Made by a program: the position numbers and the translations under genes. A stretch of 64,000 nt of DNA from Victivallis lenta (GTDB lineage: Bacteria; Verrucomicrobiota; Lentisphaeria; Victivallales; Victivallaceae). The notes under the pieces are model-generated. The model made no database searches and was not told the origin of the DNA. It saw only the letters and a list, made by a program, of their open reading frames with translations. Positions within the stretch are counted from its first letter, which is position 1; each line of letters opens with the position of its first letter. Below are positions 61,507-64,000 of this stretch, one piece after another. The stretch spans positions 1 to 64,000 of the forward strand of contig NZ_VUNS01000027.1 in assembly GCF_009695545.1 (NCBI RefSeq). Direction: 5' to 3'.

Positions 61507-62776
61507 TCGCGATTTCCTCCATAAGAGTTTTGATACCTGAACTCTTGAATTCTACAGTGAGCTTGCCTTCGTGAACTTCGACCTTTTCCAGGAGGAGATG
61601 GAGAAGGCGGTTCATTTCACCGGGCGAGATCTCCTGCCAGAATGTTTCTTTGAACAGTTCTGCGATTTTCTCTGCGGGAAGATTCAACACTTGCGCCAGT
61701 TTTATCAGAATCGTCGGTGTCTGAAGCATTTTCATCACCTGTTCCCGAGTGATCCGCTCCACATCTCCTGCGGGGATCTGGCGCACCGGGCAAGTCGGAG
61801 TTGCCCGTTTGGAATCCTTTGCACAGAAATAATAGTAATACTGTTTTCTGCCTTTCCGCGCATAGGTTGGCATCATTGCGCAATCGCAGTGTCCGCAGCG
61901 TAAGATTCCTTTTAACGGAGCAATGATTTCAGTCCTGGGCATATGGGCTGGTGCGGGATCATTCACTCTGAGAATTTCCCGAGTCCGATCCCAGACGTCC
62001 TGGTCGATAATCGCTTCCTGTTCTCCATCACAAATGCTGTTTTTGTAGTTGACCTTACCAACGTAAGTATGGTTGCTCAGAATCCGATAAATATGCTGTC
62101 TGTTCCAAATTCTTCCCTGCTTGGTTCGAATCCCGTCTCTGTTGAGTTCCTGAGCAATCAGTGCCGGAGACTGAACCTCGATGAATCGCTGAAAGATTCT
62201 TTGGATGATCCGTGCTTCCTCCTCCACGATGATCAGCTTCTTGTTTTCCACACGGTATCCCATCGGAACGCGACCGCCGACCCATTTACCTTTCTTCCGG
62301 CTGGCGGACATCTTGTCGCGTACACGCTCGGTGATAACCTCCCGCTCATATTGCGCGAAGGTGATAAGAATGTTGAGCATCATTCGCCCGGCGCTGGTGG
62401 CGGTATTGATTTCCTGCGTCACCGCGACGAACTGTGTGCCCCATTCGTCAAATTTCTTGGAGAGGTCTGCAAAATCACAGATGGATCGGGAGAGTCGGTC
62501 GATCTTGTAAACCACGATGATGTCGACCAGCCCGGCTTCACAGTCGGCAAGGAGCTGCTGAAGCGCCGGGCGTTTCATATTGCCGCCGGAATATCCTCCG
62601 TCGTCATAACGAGTCGGGAGGCAGACCCATCCGTTGGCTTTCTGACTGGCGATATAGGCTTCGCCAGCCTCCCGTTGAGCATCCAGACTGTTGAATTCCT
62701 GATCCAGTCCTTCCTCAACGGACTTGCGTGTGTAAATCGCGCATCTCTTCTTTGGAATCGTCTGCATCACCATCAC
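61487..62776 (-). CDS. Serine recombinase (phage integrase type)
   Basis: A 429-residue site-specific recombinase. The resolvase domain is N-terminal: catalytic Ser19 in 'CAIYTRKSVEEG', Arg in 'IDRLSRSICDFADL', and 'QYEREVITERVRDKM'. A Recombinase domain follows ('GRVPMGYRV', 'IRTKQGRIWNRQHIYRIL'), then a zinc ribbon ('CGHCDCAMM', 'CAKD', 'CPVRQIP') and a C-terminal coiled coil. It should integrate and excise the element; it is on the short side for large serine integrases. The start is in an ATGA overlap with the DUF2924 gene. Confidence 0.92.
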   Translation of the reverse strand: MMVMQTIPKKRCAIYTRKSVEEGLDQEFNSLDAQREAGEAYIASQKANGWVCLPTRYDDGGYSGGNMKRPALQQLLADCEAGLVDIIVVYKIDRLSRSICDFADLSKKFDEWGTQFVAVTQEINTATSAGRMMLNILITFAQYEREVITERVRDKMSASRKKGKWVGGRVPMGYRVENKKLIIVEEEARIIQRIFQRFIEVQSPALIAQELNRDGIRTKQGRIWNRQHIYRILSNHTYVGKVNYKNSICDGEQEAIIDQDVWDRTREILRVNDPAPAHMPRTEIIAPLKGILRCGHCDCAMMPTYARKGRKQYYYYFCAKDSKRATPTCPVRQIPAGDVERITREQVMKMLQTPTILIKLAQVLNLPAEKIAELFKETFWQEISPGEMNRLLHLLLEKVEVHEGKLTVEFKSSGIKTLMEEIANGEETD

Positions 62777-63204
62777 TTCACCCCGAAAAAGAGTTTGCCG
62801 TTCCAGCGAGTCCCGGTAATTTCGCGGGCGATGGCGGAAAGCGATTGATAGACCGTTCCGTCATATTCGAATTTTCCATTCCCGAGAGCCGTCACTTCAT
62901 ATTTTTTACCTTTCCAGACCCTCTGGTAGCGAGTTCCGCACACATGGGAAACTCCATTTTTTCCATACCGGAGATTTGCCTGGGGATCGCCGTCTGCAAT
63001 CTGCTCAAGAAGTTGCCGGTCCGCTTCGGAGAGTCCGCCGTAATAAATCTCTTGAATCCGGTAGGCAAGACGGCGGCGCAGGTTTGCAATATTGGTCTGC
63101 CCCGGTTCAAAGCCAAAGAGTTCACAGAATTTTTCCCGAAGTTCTGCCTGATTCATCAGATCCAGCAACTCCAGCTGCCGTTTTACCTCAGATTCATTCA
63201 TCAT
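62773..63204 (-). CDS. DUF2924 protein
   Basis: A 143-residue protein. 'LRRRLAYRIQEIYYGGLSEA', 'GTRYQRVWKGKKYEVTALGN' and 'SLSAIAREITGTRWNGKLFF' are the conserved blocks of DUF2924, commonly encoded between a serine recombinase and phage terminase genes. Function is unknown; the C-terminal half looks like a small DNA-binding domain. The ATG at 63204 has AAGGGG upstream; an earlier start would pass into the previous gene. It overlaps neighbours on both sides by 4 bases. Confidence 0.82.
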   Translation of the reverse strand: MMNESEVKRQLELLDLMNQAELREKFCELFGFEPGQTNIANLRRRLAYRIQEIYYGGLSEADRQLLEQIADGDPQANLRYGKNGVSHVCGTRYQRVWKGKKYEVTALGNGKFEYDGTVYQSLSAIAREITGTRWNGKLFFGVK

Positions 63205-63344
63205 GCCGTAACCCCTTTGCTTTTCTCTATATACAAGCATTTATCCCTGCGTTTATCCAGTTCTTTTGCCTTGATTCTGCGAAGAACTGCGGCAATCAGA
63301 TCGATCGCCTGACGAATATTTTCGGGAAGTTCCCGTTTATCCAT
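63201..63344 (-). CDS. 47-residue phage-island protein
   Basis: A small helical protein ('ELPENIRQAIDLIAAVLRRI') with a basic end. The ATG at 63344 follows AGGAGACAG. It overlaps the terminase gene by 8 bases and DUF2924 by 4, so it is a real member of the operon. No family is recognised. Confidence 0.6.
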   Translation of the reverse strand: MDKRELPENIRQAIDLIAAVLRRIKAKELDKRRDKCLYIEKSKGVTA

Positions 63345-64000
63345 TTTTCTGTCTCCTGAGTTCGGAAAGTTTGAGTCTGCCATTCGGGGGAATCCCGCCA
63401 GGGCGTTTGTCGGAAAGGCGGATCATCGGCTTGCGGTCGAGCTTCGCGGGAAGCGTCTCGGGCAAAGATGCGCCGAGCATGGATCCGCAGACCGCACAGC
63501 CTGCGACACAGTCCAGAAAGTGGTTGTCGTGCGACTGAGGCTTGAGTTTCCACTCGTCGACCGTGCGGCCGCGCCCCTGTGTTTTGACGCGGTATTCAGC
63601 GGTCAGATGCTCTGCGAAGAGTTGATGAGCTCCGGGGATCCGTCCGTAGAGCGTGAGCGACCCCTTGTCGCCGACGGGAACCGCGAGCCGTGCGTGAATA
63701 AAACTCTTCCAGTAGTTTGTGTCGTAGATGACATGCCGGATCGCCCGTTTCCCGGCGACATTCGGAATCATCCAGTTGAATCCGAGCCGGTCGCCCTGCT
63801 GTTTGCGGTATTCGGTCATGGGTTTCGAGGAAGCGCCGACGTATCTGCCATGCGACGGCAGGATCACTCCGGCATGGGAACTCTGACGGCAGAACTGATA
63901 GACGACATCGGTTGACTGTCCCCAGTTTGCATCCACGAGAGCGCGCTCGATTTTCAGGACAGCCCCGTCCTCGCGCTCCCACTCGCGCCCGAGGCATTCA
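63337..64000 (-). CDS. Phage terminase large subunit, gpA type (C-terminal part)
   Basis: The last 221 codons of a gene whose frame stays open to the right edge, so the start lies outside. 'VDANWGQSTDVVYQFCRQS' is the nuclease-domain motif of gpA-like terminases, and 'LGFNWMIPNVAG', 'YGRIPGAHQLFAEHLTAEY' and 'SHDNHFLDCVAGCAVCGSML' continue the family pattern. It cuts and packages phage DNA. Its presence shows that the island is a prophage or a phage-derived element. This stretch is GC-richer than 56-61 kb. Confidence 0.85.
   Translation of the reverse strand, partial: ECLGREWEREDGAVLKIERALVDANWGQSTDVVYQFCRQSSHAGVILPSHGRYVGASSKPMTEYRKQQGDRLGFNWMIPNVAGKRAIRHVIYDTNYWKSFIHARLAVPVGDKGSLTLYGRIPGAHQLFAEHLTAEYRVKTQGRGRTVDEWKLKPQSHDNHFLDCVAGCAVCGSMLGASLPETLPAKLDRKPMIRLSDKRPGGIPPNGRLKLSELRRQKNG

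Overview
The window is GC-rich bacterial chromosome, most probably from Lentisphaerota (Victivallis-like). The clues are three short pseudopilin-like proteins (prepilin-type N-terminus, two with a degenerate and one with an intact H-X9-DG motif), many glycan-active secreted proteins, LacI/GntR/AraC regulators each beside one sugar locus, a type III glutamine synthetase and McsA/McsB. This assignment is inferred from gene content; no rRNA is present.

Layout. 1-351: a 38-bp tandem repeat array and the leader of an AraC regulator. 1.3-6.6 kb: an ArsB/NhaD-type permease coupled to an EIIA-CBS protein, NADP isocitrate dehydrogenase, a surface-repeat protein and a small membrane protein. 6.6-18 kb: a sugar locus with a mutarotase-like protein, a GH5 enzyme, an NhaC antiporter, and an apparent operon heparinase II/III -> GntR-type regulator -> pseudopilin -> 1233-residue secreted protein. 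18-30 kb: housekeeping genes (ligA-like, asd, a 36-residue basic protein, a double transglutaminase-like protein, MBL-pyrK-pyrD, glnN). 30-35 kb: an envelope cluster with DUF2752, two DUF4190-like proteins, an exported tyrosine phosphatase and a Trp-rich repeat lipoprotein. 35-41 kb: LacI -> pseudopilin -> GH2. 41-44.4 kb: two Flp-type pilins, panD, thrC, a MarC-family protein. 44.5-50.2 kb: DUF4434, then LacI -> pseudopilin -> hexosaminidase-like protein. 50.4-55.9 kb: rpmF-plsX-fabH, mcsA-mcsB, a GntR regulator and tRNA-Val(CAC).

From about 56 kb to the right edge the composition becomes AT-richer and the content phage-like: an RdgC-like protein, a DnaQ-like exonuclease, two HTH proteins in overlapping frames, an orphan, a J-domain protein, then on the opposite strand a KorB/ParB-like HTH protein, a serine recombinase, a DUF2924 protein, a 47-residue protein and the end of a gpA-type terminase. 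This is the left part of an integrated element that continues past the window.

The main pattern is a module seen three times: a dedicated sugar-type regulator, then a one-off pseudopilin gene, then a large secreted carbohydrate-active protein, all co-directional and tightly spaced. It suggests that each pseudopilin serves its own neighbouring secreted enzyme or that enzyme's substrate. The phage-like regulatory block (56.6-61.1 kb) is the second unusual area.
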